Origin: Saccoglossus kowalevskii
Taxonomy: Eukaryota; Hemichordata; Enteropneusta; Harrimaniidae
Length of the DNA stretch: 20,491 nucleotides
Direction of reading: 5' to 3'
NCBI RefSeq assembly: GCF_000003605.2
Contig: NW_003140221.1
Coordinates: forward strand, 1-20,491
In this document: positions 8,417-20,250 of the stretch, in pieces
Position numbering within the stretch: the first letter of the stretch is position 1
How the letters are laid out: each line of letters opens with the position of its first letter
Position numbers and translations under genes: made by a program
The notes under the pieces: model-generated
What the model was told of the DNA's origin: nothing
Seen by the model: the letters and a program-made list of their open reading frames with translations, nothing else
Database searches by the model: none

Positions 8417-9345
8417 GCTGACATCCACTATAGCCGACCGCAAGAGGGAGTTGTGCTTTGAAACTACGTGCACATTTTTAAACATTCTATAAACTTAAAT
8501 TATCAAAATAACCAGCACGACTTTCTGCTGTAAAGGTGTTACATTTCAATAATAAAAATACAAAAACATACTTTATGTCTTTTCCATGTTTGTTTCGGAA
8601 CCAAAAAAATGTATTTAACAAGCTTGTTAGCTCAAGTAGTCTCCCATGCAATTACGAGGCTCGCCCTATTGATCTTAACTTTTGTGACAGGAACATCACA
8701 TGATCACTCGACTACTGGGATCATTTGAATTTTATTCGAATTGGCGGCCATTTAATGTTTGAAAGTGTATCGAATTGTCATTCGTATCACGTGTGTCTTT
8801 CGTATGTTGACCTATGACCTATCCATGCTTCGAAAGTCAGTACGTTAATAAATGGCCATTTACGATATATTAATTCACTTTTCCTAACATTTAACTATGG
8901 GTGTCGATAATATAACAACATAGGTCACATTTCCATGTAATTTTGCTAACTTTGCAACCACTTTTCACTACTTTGTAATCAGTTTGTTTATCATTTCACG
9001 GATTCATAGTGGTATAATCTGCTAATATATGAGGCTTTTCCAACACATTTGCTCATTATTTCTATATTTTTAACTGTGGGGTCGATATTACAATGACTTA
9101 GGTAAAATGTATTAGCAAACCCACCTAATTTTCTAACGCTTTTCCTATCGTTTTAGGATGCTTTAGAACATGCTACGGTAAGCTCATAGGGCACTATTCT
9201 AATATACGAGACGTTCACTTGCATTTTATTCACTTTCCGTACTTTATAATTTTACGGTTAGATATGACAACAACTTAGTTCAAACATACACGCTATTCTA
9301 CCAACTTTGCACTCACTTTGTACAGCTCTGTACGCAATTTTAATA
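8417..9345 (+). repeat. Satellite unit 10 (929 bp), type-2 subunit A
   Basis: Complete copy with GTGTCGATAAT, TTTGCAACCAC and GGATTCATAG, plus the TATATGAGGC and GTGGGGTCG states of units 12, 14, 15 and 17. It has the shortest simple tract (C2A7). The DR1 element at 8808-8820 is intact. Confidence 0.98.
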
Positions 9346-10275
9346 GCTGACATCCACTATAGCCGACCGCAAGAGGGAGTTGTGCATTGAAACTACGTGC
9401 ACATTTTTAAACATTCTATAAACTTAAATTATCAAAATAACCAGCACGACTTTCTGCTATAAAGGTGTTACATTTCAATAATAAAAATACAAAAAAATAC
9501 TTTATGTATTCCATGTTTGTTTCGGAACCCAAAAAAAATGTATTTAACAAGCTTGTTAGCTCAAGTAGTCTCCCATGCAATTACGAGGCACGCCCTATTG
9601 ATCTTAACTTTTGTAACAGGTCCATCACATGATCACTCGACTACTGGGATCATTTGAATTTTATTCGAATTGGCGGCCATTTAATGTTTGAAAGTGTTTC
9701 GAATTGTCATTCGTATCACGTGTGTCTTTCGTAAGTTGACCTATGACCTATCCATGCTTCGAAAGTCAGTACGTTAGTAAACGGTCATTTACGACATATT
9801 AATTCACGTTTCCTAACATTTAACTATGGGTATCAATAATATAACAACATAGGTCACATTTCCATGTAATTTTGCTAACTTTACAACTACTTTTCACTAC
9901 TTTGTAAGCAGTTTGTTTATCATTTCACGGTTTCATAGTGGTATAATCTGCTAATGTATAAGACTTTTCCAACACATTTGCCCATTTTACTATATTTTTA
10001 ACCGTGTTGTCGATATTAAAATGACTTAGGTAAAATGTATTAGCAAACCCACTTACTTTTCCAATGCTTTTCCTATCGTTTTAGGATGCTTTAGAACATG
10101 CTACGGTAAGCTCATAGGGCAATATTCTAATATACGAGACGTTCACTTGCATTTTATTCACTGTCCGTACTTTATAATTTTTACGGTTAGATATGACAAC
10201 AACTTACTTCAAACATACACGCTATTCTACCAACTTTGCACTCACTTTGTACAGCTTTGTACGCAAATTTTAATA
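9346..10275 (+). repeat. Satellite unit 11 (930 bp), type-1 subunit A
   Basis: Complete copy with TATCAATAAT and GTAAGCAG like units 7 and 9, a C3A8 tract and an intact HindIII palindrome. It shares ACTTACTTC and GGCAATATT with unit 9, so the two are close relatives two positions apart. The DR1 element at 9737-9749 is intact. Confidence 0.98.
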
Positions 10276-11147
10276 GCTGACCTCCACTATAGCCGACCGC
10301 AAAAGGGAGTTGTGCATTGAAAATACGTGAAAATTTTTAAACATTCTAAAAACTTAAATTATCAAAATAACCAGCACGACTTTCTGCTATAAAGGTGTTA
10401 CATTTCAATAATAAAAATCCAAAAAAATACTTTATGTCTTTTCCATGTTTGTTTCGGAACCCCAAAAAAATGTATTTAACAACCTTGTTAGCTCAAGTAG
10501 TCTCCCATGCAATTACGAGGCACGCCCTATTGATCTTAACTTTTGTGTCAGGTCCATCACATGATCACTCGACTACTGGGATCATTTGAATTTTATTCGA
10601 ATTGGCGGCCATTTAATGTTTGAAAGTGTTTCGAATTGTCATTCATATCACGTGTGTCTTTCGTATGTTGACCTATGACCTATCCATGCTTCGAAAGTCA
10701 GTACGTTAGTAAACGGCCAATTACGATATATCAATTCACTTTTCCTAACATTTAACTATGGGTGTCGATAATATAACAACATAGGTCACATTTAAATGTA
10801 ATTTTGCTAACTTTGCAACCACTTTTCACTACTTTGTAATTAGTTTGTTTGTCATTTCACGGATTCATAGTGGTATAATCTGCTAATATATGAGGCTTTT
10901 CCAGCACATTTGCTCATTTTTTCTATATTTTTAACTGTGGGGTCGATATTACAATGACTTAGGTAAAATGTATTAGCAAACCCACCTACTTTTCCAATGC
11001 TTTTCCTATCGTTTTAGGATGTTTTAGAACATGCTACGGTAAGCTCATAGGGCACTATTCTAATATACGAGACGTTCACTTGCATTTTATTCACTTTCCG
11101 TACTTTATAATTTTACGGTTAGATATGACAACAACTTAGTTCAAACA
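10276..11147 (+). repeat. Satellite unit 12 (872 bp), 3' end removed by deletion
   Basis: Starts with the GACCTCC/GCAAAAGGG variant found only in units 12, 14, 15 and 16. Private states CGTGAAAAT, ATTCATATCACG, TATATCAATTC and AATTAGTTTGTTTGTC are repeated in unit 15, marking these two as sister copies. The unit stops at the deletion junction near 11144-11147, losing the end of subunit C. The DR1 element at 10669-10681 is intact. Confidence 0.97.
11144..11147. other. Deletion junction with 4-bp microhomology (AACA)
   Basis: The sequence TTCAAACA from subunit C is followed at once by ACCTTGTTAGC from subunit D. In intact unit 12 the two corresponding AACA words (10212-10215 at the end of unit 11, and 10478-10481) lie 266 bp apart, matching the roughly 264-bp shortfall in anchor spacing. 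Both parents contain AACA at the joint, so the exact breakpoint is ambiguous within it. Confidence 0.9.
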
Positions 11148-11871
11148 ACCTTGTTAGCTCAAGTAGTCTCCCATGCAATTACGAGGCACGCCCTATTGAT
11201 CTTAACATTTGTGACAGGTCCATCACATGATCACACGACTACTGGGATCATTTGATATCAATTCGAATTGGCGGCCTTTTAATGTTTGAAAGTGTTTCGA
11301 ATTGTCATTCGTTTCACGTGTGTCTTCGGTATGTTGACCTATGACCTATCCATGCTTCGAAAGTCAGTACGTTAGTAAACGGCCATTTACGATATATTAA
11401 TTCACTTTTCCTAACATTTAACTATGGGTCTCAATAATATAACAACATAGGTCACATTTCCATGTAATTTTGCTAACTTTACAACTACTTGTCACTACTT
11501 TGTAATCAGTTTGTTAATCATTTCACGGTTTCATAGTGGTATAATCTGCTAATGTATAAGACTTTTCCAACACATTTGCCCATTTTACTATATTTTTAAC
11601 TGTGGGGTCGATATTACAATGACTTAGGTAAAATGTATTAGCAAACCCACCTAATTTTCCAACGCTTTTCCTATCGTTTTAGGATGTTTTAGAACATGCT
11701 ACGGTAAGCTCATAGGGCACTATTCTAATATACGAGACGTTCACTTGCATTTTATTCACTGTCCGTACTTTATAATTTTACGGTTAGATATGACAACAAC
11801 TTAGTTCAAACATACACGCTATTCTACCAACTTTGCACTCACTTTGTACAGCTTTGTACGCAATTTTAATA
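11148..11871 (+). repeat. Satellite unit 13 (724 bp), truncated copy
   Basis: Begins in the middle of subunit D, directly after the 12/13 deletion junction, and lacks the anchor, the CTCF-like word, the TATAAAGG word and the C/A tract. Its subunit A has ACTACTTGTCAC, otherwise seen only in unit 5, while its B portion has GTGGGGTCG. The DR1 element at 11335-11347 is intact. Confidence 0.96.
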
Positions 11872-12804
11872 GCTGACCTCCACTATAGCCGACCGCAAAA
11901 GGGAGTTGTGCATTGAAAATACGTGCAAATTTTTAAACATTCTATAAACTTAAATTATCAAAATAACCAGCACGACTTTCTGCTATAAAGGTGTTACATT
12001 TCAATAATAAAAATACAAAAAAATACTTTATGTCTTTTCCATGTTTGTTTCGGAACCCCCCAAAAATGTATTTAACAACCTTGTTAGCTCAAGTAGTCTC
12101 CCATGCAATTACGAGGCACGCCCTATTGATCTTAACTTTTGTGTCAGGTCCATCACATGATCACTCGACTACTGGGATCATTTGAATTTTATTCGAATTG
12201 GCGGCCATTTAATGTTTGAAAGTGTTTAGAATTGTCATTCGTATCACGTGTGTCTTTCGTATGTTGACCTATGACCTATCCATGCTTCGAAAGTCAGTAC
12301 GTTAGTAAACGGCCATTTACGATATATTAATTCACTTTTCCTAACATTTAACTATGGGTGTCGATAATATAACAACATAGGTCACATTTCCATGTAATTT
12401 TGATAACTTTGCAACCACTTTTCACTACTTTGTAATCAGTTTGTTTATCATTTCACGGATTCATAGTGGTATAATCTGCTAATATATGAGGCTTTTCCAA
12501 CTCATTTGCTCATTTTTTCTATATTTTTAACTGTGGGGTCGATATTACAATGACTTAGGTAAAATGTATTAGCAAACCCACCTAATTTTCTAACGCTTTT
12601 CCTATCGTTTTAAGATGTTTTAGAACATGCTACGGTAAGCTCATAGGGCACTATTCTAATATACGAGACGTTCACTTGCATTTTATTCACTGTCCGTACT
12701 TTATAATTTTACGGTTAGATATGACAACAACTTAGTTCAAACATACACGCTATTCTACCAACTTTGCACTCACCGTTTGTACGGCTTTGTACGCAATTTT
12801 AATA
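11872..12804 (+). repeat. Satellite unit 14 (933 bp), type-2 subunit A
   Basis: Complete copy with the GACCTCC/GCAAAAGGG start and a C6A5 tract, identical by eye to unit 16 through subunit D. Both also share GTGTTTAGAATTG in E. Near its end (about 12772-12785) CACCGTTTGTACGG replaces CACTTTGTACAG. The DR1 element at 12265-12277 is intact. Confidence 0.98.
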
Positions 12805-13735
12805 GCTGACCTCCACTATAGCCGACTGCAAAAGGGAGTAGTGCATTGAAAATACGTGAAAATTTTTAAACATTCTATAAACTTAAATTATCAAAATAAC
12901 CAGCACGACTTTCTGCTATAAAGATGTTACATTTCAATAATAAAAATACAAAAAAATACTTTATGTCTTTTCCATGTTTGTTTCGGAACCCCAAAAAAAT
13001 GTATTTAACAACCTTGTTAGCTCAAGTAGTCTCCCATGCAATTACGAGGCACGCCCTATTGATCTTAACTTTTGTGTCAGGTCCATCACATGATCACTCG
13101 ACTACTGGGATCATTTGAATTTTATTCGAATTGGCGGCCATTTAATGTTTGAAAGTGTTTCGAATTGTCATTCATATCACGTGTGTCTTTCGTATGTTGA
13201 CCTATGACCTATCCATGCTTCGAAAGTCAGTACGTTAGTAAACGGCCATTTACGATATATCAATTCACTTTTCCTAACATTTAACTATGGGTGTCGATAA
13301 TATAACAACATAGGTCACATTTCCATGTAATTTTGCTAACTTTGCAACCACTTTTCACTACTTTGTAATTAGTTTGTTTGTCATTTCACGGATTCATAGT
13401 GGTATAATCTGCTAATATATGAGGCTTTTACAGCACATTTGCTCATTTTTTCTATATTTTTAACTGTGGGGTCGATATTACAATGACTTAGGTAAAATGT
13501 ATTAGCAAACCCACCTACTTTTCCAATGCTTTTCCTATCGTTTTAGGATGTTTTAGAACATGCTACGGTAAGCTCATAGGGCACTATTCTAATATACGAG
13601 ACGTTCACTTGCATTTTATTCACTGTCCGTACTTTATAATTTTACGGTTAGATATGACAACAACTTAGTTCAAACATACACGCTATTCTACCAACTTTGC
13701 ACTCACTTTGTACAGCTTTGTACGCAATTTTAATA
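12805..13735 (+). repeat. Satellite unit 15 (931 bp), sister of unit 12
   Basis: Complete copy sharing CGTGAAAAT, a C4A7 tract, ATTCATATCACG, TATATCAATTC and AATTAGTTTGTTTGTC with unit 12. AAGATGTTAC makes this the only copy where the spurious 64-codon frame starts with ATG (12924) instead of GTG. The DR1 element at 13198-13210 is intact. Confidence 0.98.
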
Positions 13736-14666
13736 GCTGACCTCCACTATAGCCGACCGCAAAAGGGAGTTGTGCATTGAAAATACGTGCAAATTTTTAA
13801 ACATTCTATAAACTTAAATTATCAAAATAACCAGCACGACTTTCTGCTATAAAGGTGTTACATTTCAATAATAAAAATACAAAAAAATACTTTATGTCTT
13901 TTCCATGTTTGTTTCGGAACCCCCCAAAAATGTATTTAACAACCTTGTTAGCTCAAGTAGTCTCCCATGCAATTACGAGGCACGCCCTATTGATCTTAAC
14001 TTTTGTGTCAGGTCCATCACATGATCACTCGACTACTGGGATCATTTGAATTTTATTCGAATTGGCGGCCATTTAATGTTTGAAAGTGTTTAGAATTGTC
14101 ATTCGTATCACGTGTATCTTTCGTAAGTTGACCTATGACCTATCCATGCTTCGAAAGTCAGTACGTCAGTAAACGGCCATTTACGACATATTAATTCACG
14201 TTTCCTAACATTTAACTATGGGCTGTCGATAATATAACAACATAGGTCACATTTCCATGTAATTTTGCTAACTTTACAACTACTTTTCACTACTTTGTAA
14301 GCAGTTTGTTTATCGTTTCACGGTTTCATAGTGGTATAATCTGCTAATGTATAAGACTTTTCAAACACATTTGCCCATTTTACTATATTTTTAACCGTGT
14401 TGTCGATATTACAATGACTTAGGTAAAATGTATTAGCAAACCCACCTACTTTTCCTATGCTTTTCCTATCGTTTTAGGATGCTTTAGAACATGCTACGGT
14501 AAGCTCATAGGGCACTATTCTAATATACGAGACGTTCAATTGCATTTTGTTCACTTTCCGTACTTTATAATTTTACGGTTAGATATGACAACAACTTAGT
14601 TCAAACATACACGCTATTCTACTAAGTTTGCACTGACTTTGTACAGCTTTGTACGCAATTTTAATA
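13736..14666 (+). repeat. Satellite unit 16 (931 bp), mosaic of unit-14-like and type-1 sequence
   Basis: Complete copy. From 13736 to about 14110 it matches unit 14 (GACCTCC, C6A5, TTTAGAATTG). After that it switches to CGTAAGTTG, GCAG and GTGTTGTCG, which are type-1 states. The B/C box has TTCAATTGC and TTTTGTTCAC changes. The DR1 element at 14129-14141 is intact. Confidence 0.97.
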
Positions 14667-15594
14667 GCTGACATCCACTATAGCCGACCGCAAGAGGGAG
14701 TTGTGCATTGAAACTACGTGCAAATTTTTAAACATTCTATAAACTTAAATTATCAAAATAACCAGCACGACTTTCTGCTATAAAGGTGTTACATTTCAAT
14801 AATAAAAATACAAAAAAATACTTTATGTATTCCATGTTTGTTTCGGAACCAAAAAAAATGTATTTAACAAGCTTGTTAGCTCAAGTAGTCTCCCATGCAA
14901 TTACGAGGCACGCCCTATTGATCTTAACTTTTGTGACATGTCCATCACATGATCACTCGACTACTGGGATCATTTGAATTTTATTCGAATTGGCGGCCAT
15001 TTAATGTTTGAAAGTGTTTTGAATTGTCATTCGTTTCACGTGTGTCTTTCGTAAGTTGACCTCTAACCTATCTATGCTTCGAAAGTCAGTACGTTAGTAA
15101 ACGGCCATTTACGACATATTAATTCACTTTTCCTAATATATAACTATGGGTCTCATTAATATAACAACATAGGTCACATTTCCATGTAATTTTGCTAACT
15201 TTACAACCACTTTTCACTACTTTGTAATCAGCTTGTTTATCATTTCACGGATTCATAGTGGTATAATCTGCTAATATATGAGGCTTTTCCAACACATTTG
15301 CTCATTTTTTCTATATTTTTAACTGTGGGGTCGATATTACAATGACTTAGGTAAAATGTATTAGCAAAACCACCTACTTTTCTAATGCTTTTCCTATCGT
15401 TTTAGGATGTTTTAGAACATGCTACGGTAAGCTCATAGGGCACTATTCTAATATACGAGACGTTCACTTGCATTTTATTCACTTTCCGTACTTTATAATT
15501 TTACGGATACATATGACATCAACTTAGTTCAAACATACACGCTATTCTACCAACTTTGCACTCACCTTGTACAGCTTTGTACGCAATTTTAATA
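14667..15594 (+). repeat. Satellite unit 17 (928 bp), transition to flank type
   Basis: Complete copy mixing central states (ATGTATTCC, intact HindIII palindrome, GGATTC, TATATGAGGC, GTGGGGTCG) with flank states (TGACCTCT, ATCTATGC, AGCAAAACCACC). The DR1 element at 15057-15069 is damaged (TAACCT). The spurious frame survives only because two indels cancel. Confidence 0.98.
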
Positions 15595-16521
15595 GATGAC
15601 ATCCACGATAGCCGACCGCAAGAGGGAGTTGTGAAATGAAAATACGTGCAAATTTTTAAACATTCTATAAACTTAAATTATCAAAATAACCAGCACGACT
15701 TTCTACTATAAAGGTGTTACATTTCAATAATAAAAATACAAAAAAAAGCATTATGTCTTTTCCATTTTTGTTTCCGAACCCCAAAAAATGTATTTCACCA
15801 GCCTTAACTCAATTAGTCTCCCATGCAATTACTAGCCGCGCCCGATAGATCTTAACTTTTGTAACAGGCCCATCCCATGATCACTCGACTACTGAGATCA
15901 TTTTATTTTTTTCGAATTGGCGGACCATTTAATCTGTGGAAGTGTTTCGAATTGCCATTCGTTTCACGTGTGTCTTTCGTAAGTTGACCTCTGACCTATC
16001 TATGCTTCGAAAGTCAGTACGTTAGTAAACGGCCATTTACGACATATTAATTCACTTTTCCTAACATTTAACTAAGGGTGTCGATAATATAACAACATAG
16101 GTCACATTTCCATGTAATTATGCTAACTTTACAACTACTTTTCACTACTTTGTAATCAGTTTGTTTATCATTTCACGGTTTCATAGTGGTATAATCTGCT
16201 AATGTATAAGACTTTTCCAACACCTTTGCTCATTTTTTCTATATTTTTAACCGTGTTGTCGATATTACAATGACTTAGGTAAAATGTTTTAGCAAACCCA
16301 CCTACTTTTCTAATACTTTCCTATCGTTTTAGGATGTTTTAGAACATGCTACGGTAAGCTCATAGGGCACTATTCTAATATACGAGACGTTCACTTGCAT
16401 TTTATTCACTTTCCGTACTTTATAATTTTACGGCTAGATATGACAACAGCTTAGTTCAAACATACACGCTATTCTACCAACTTTGCACTCACTTTGTACA
16501 GCTTTGTACGCAATTTTTATA
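15595..16521 (+). repeat. Satellite unit 18 (927 bp), flank-type
   Basis: Complete, divergent copy: the anchor is GATGACATCC, followed by CACGATAGCC and GTGAAATG. Subunit D reads TTTCACCAGCC, ACTAGCCGCGCC, CCGATAGAT, as in units 2 and 20. The HindIII palindrome is absent. The DR1 element at 15985-15997 is intact with a C spacer (TGACCTCTGACCT). Confidence 0.97.
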
Positions 16522-17452
16522 GCTGAAATCCACTATAGCCGAACGCAAGAGGGAGTTGTGCATTGAAAATACGTGCAAATTTTTAAACATTCTATAAACT
16601 TAAATTATCAAAATAACCAGCACGACTTTATACTATAAAGGTGTTACATTTCCATAATAAAAATACAAAAAAATACTTTATGTCTTTTCCATGTTTGTTT
16701 CGGAACCAAAAAAAAATGTATTTAACAAGCTTGTTAGCTCAAGTAGTCTCCCATGCAATTACGAGGCACGCCCTATTGATCTTAACTTTTGTGACTGGTC
16801 CATCACATGATCACTCGACTACAGGGATCATTTGAATTTTATTCGAATTGGCGGCCATTTAATCTTTGGAAGTGTTTCGAATTGTCATTTTTATCACGTG
16901 TGTCTTTCGTAAGTTGACCTATGACCTACCCATGCTTCGAAAGTCAGAACGTTAGTAAACGGCCATTTACGACATATTAATTCACGATTCCTAACATTTA
17001 ACTATTGGTGTCAATAATATAACAACATAGGTCACATTTCCATGTAATTTTGCTAACTTTACAACTACTTTTTACTACTTTGTAATCAGTTTGTTTATCA
17101 TTTCATGGTTTCATAGTGGCTTAAACTGCTAATGTATAAGACTTTTCCAACACCTTTGCTCTTTTTTTCTATATTTTTAACCGTGTTGTCGATATTACAA
17201 TGACCTAGGTAAAATGTATTTGCAAAACCACCTACTTTTCTAATGCTTTTCCTATCGTTTTAGGATGTTTTAGAACATGCTACGGTAAGCTCATAGGGCA
17301 CTATTCTAATATACGAGACGTTCACTTGCATTTTATTCACTTTCCGTACTTTATAATTTTACGGTTAGATATGACAACAACTTAGTTCAAACATACACGC
17401 TATTCTACCAACTTTGCACTCACATTGTACAGCTTTGTAGGCAATTTCATTA
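16522..17452 (+). repeat. Satellite unit 19 (931 bp), flank-type with central-type D
   Basis: Complete copy whose subunit D looks central (C2A9 tract, intact HindIII palindrome), while its A and B portions are flank-type (ACACCTTTGCTC, GCAAAACCACC). Private changes include TGGCTTAAACTGC and CATTTTTATCACG. The DR1 element at 16915-16927 is intact. Confidence 0.97.
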
Positions 17453-18387
17453 GCTGACATCCACTATAGCCGACCGCAAGAGGGAGTTGTGCATTGAAAA
17501 TACGTGCAAATTTTTAAACATTCTATAAACTTAAATTATCAAAATAACCAGCACGACTTTCTGCTATAAAGGTGTTGCATTTCCATAATAAATATACACA
17601 AAAATGAGTTATGTCTTTTCCATGTTTTGTTTCGGAACCAAACAAAAAAATGTATTTCACCAGCTTGTTAGCTCAAGTCTTCTCCTGTGCAATTACTAGC
17701 CACGCCCCATAGATCTTACATTTTGTGACAGGCCCATCACATGATCAGTTGACTACTGGGATCATTTGAATTTTATTCGAATTGGCGGCCATATTAATCT
17801 TTGGAAGTGTTTCGAATTGTCATTCGTTTCACGTGTGTCTTTCGTAAGTTGATCTCCGACCTATCTATGCTTCGAAAGTCAGTACGTTAGTAAACAGCCA
17901 TTTACGACATAATAATTCACTTTTCCTAACATTTAACTATGGGTGTCGATAATATAACAACATAGGTCACATTTCCATGTAATTTTGCTAACTTTACAAC
18001 TACTTTTCACTACTTTGTAATCAGTTTGTTTATCATTTCACGGTTTCATAGTGGTATAATCTGCTAATGTATAAGACTTTTCCAACACCTTTGCTCATTT
18101 TATCTATATTTTTAACCGTGTTGTCGATATTACAATCACTTAGGTAAAATGTATTAGCAAAATCACCTACTTTTCTAATGCTTTTCCTATCGTTTTAGGA
18201 TGTTTTAGAACATGCTACGGTAAGCACATAGGGCACTATTCTAATATACGAGACGTTCACTTGCATTTTATTCACTTTCCGTACTTTATAATTTTACGGT
18301 TAGATATGACAACAACTTAGTTCAAACATACACGCTATTCTACCAACTTTGCACTCACTTTGTACAGCTTTGTACGCAATTTTTATA
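17453..18387 (+). repeat. Satellite unit 20 (935 bp), flank-type
   Basis: Complete copy with ATGAGTTATG and CCAAACAAAAAAA in D, which resemble unit 1, followed by CACCAGC and ACTAGCC as in units 2 and 18. Subunit E has TTGATCTCCGACC, AAACAGCC and ATAATAATTC, shared only with unit 21. The DR1 element at 17850-17862 is damaged. Confidence 0.97.
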
Positions 18388-19320
18388 GGTGACATCCACT
18401 ATAGCCGACCGCAAGAGGGAGTTGTGCATTGAAAATACGTGCAAATTATTAAACATTCTATAAACTTAAATTATCAAAATAACCAGCACGACTTTCTGCT
18501 ATAAAGGTGTTACATTTCAATAATAAAAATACAAAAATATACTTTATGTCTTTTCCATGTTTGTTTCGGAACCAAAAAAAATGTATTTAACAAGCTTGTT
18601 AGCTCAAGTAGTCTCCCATGCAATTACGAGGCACGCCCTATTGATCTTAACTTTTGTGACATGTCCATCACATGATCACTCGACTACTGGGATCATTTGA
18701 ATTTTATTCAAATTGGCGGCCATTTAATCTTTGGAAGTGTTTCGAATTGTCATTCGTTTCACGTGTGTCTTTCGTTAGTTGATCTCCGACCTATCTATGC
18801 TTCGAAAGTCAGTACGTTAGTAAACAGCCATTTACGACATAATAATTCACTTTTCCTAACATTTAACTATGGGTGTCGATAAATATAACAACATAGGTCA
18901 CATTTCCATGTTATTTTGCTAACTTTACAACTACTTTTCACTACTTTGTAATCAGTTTGTTTATCATTTCACGGTTTCATAATGGTATAATCTGCTAATG
19001 TATAAGACTTTTCCAAAACCTTTGTTCGTTTTTTTCTATATTTTTAACCGTGTTGTCGATATTACAATTGACTTAGGTAAAATGTATTAGCAAAACCACC
19101 TACTTTTCTAATGCTTTTCCTATCGTTTTAGGATGTTTTAGAACATTCTACGGTAAGCTCATAGGGCACTATTCTAATATACGAGACGTTCACTTGCATT
19201 TTATTCACTTTCCGTACTTTATAATTTTACGGTTAGATATGACAACAACTTAGTTCAAACATACACGCTATTCTACCAACTTTGCACTCACTTTGTACAG
19301 CTTTGTACGCATTTTTTATA
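18388..19320 (+). repeat. Satellite unit 21 (933 bp), mosaic of units 20 and 22
   Basis: Complete copy starting with GGTGACATCC. Subunit D has AATTATTAAAC, AAAATATAC and GACATGTCC, shared with unit 22. Subunit E has the damaged DR1 (18780-18792) and AAACAGCC of unit 20. The HindIII palindrome is intact. Confidence 0.97.
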
Positions 19321-20250
19321 ACTGACATCCACTATAACCGACCGCAAGAGGGAGTTGTGCATTGAAAATACGTGCAAATTATTAAACATTCTATAAACTT
19401 AAATTATCAAAATAACCAGCACGACTTTCTGCTATAAAGGTGTTACATTTCAATAATAAAAATACAAAAATATACTTTATGTCTTTTCCATGTTTGTTTC
19501 GGAACCAAAAAAAATGTATTTAACAAGCTTGTTAACTCAAGTAGTCTCCCATGCAATTACGAGGCACGCCCTATTGATCTTAACTTTTGTGACATGTCCA
19601 TCACATGATCATTCGACTACTGGGATCATTTGAATTTTATTCGAATTGGCAGCCATTTAATCTTTGGAAGTGTTTCGAATTGTCATTCGTTTCACGTGTG
19701 TCTTTCGTAAGTTGACCTCTGACCTATCTATGCTTCGAAAGTCAGTACGTTACTAAACGGCCATTTACGACATATTAATTCACTTTTCCTGACATTTAAC
19801 TATGGGCGTCGATAATATAACAAAATAGGTCACATTTCCATTTAATTTTGCTAACCTTACAACTACTTTTCACTACTTTGTAATCAGTTTGTTTATCATT
19901 TCACGGTTTCATGGTGGTATAATCTGCTAATGTATAAGACTTTTCCAACACCTTTGCTGATTTTTTCTATATTTTTAACCGTGTTGTCGATATTACAATG
20001 ACTTAGGTAAAATGTATTAGCAAAACCACCTACTTTTCTAATGCTTTTCCTATCGTTTTAGGATGTTTTAGAACATGCTACGGTAAGCTCATAGGGCACT
20101 ATTCTAATATACGAGACGTTCACTTGCATTTTATTCACTTTCCGTACTTTATAATTTTACGGTTAGATATGACAACAACTTAGTTCAAACATACACGCTA
20201 TTCTACCAACTTTGCACTCACTTTGTATAGCTTTGTACGCAATTCTTATA
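19321..20250 (+). repeat. Satellite unit 22 (930 bp), flank-type
   Basis: Complete copy beginning ACTGACATCC, with D as in unit 21 and E of the TGACCTCTGACCT type (intact DR1 at 19713-19725). GTTAACTC extends the HindIII palindrome to a perfect 16 bp. Confidence 0.97.

Noticed and set aside
18697..18882. 61-codon frame in subunit E/A of unit 21
   Set aside because: Opened by chance substitutions in one copy only; the same region is closed in sister units, and no family resemblance is seen.
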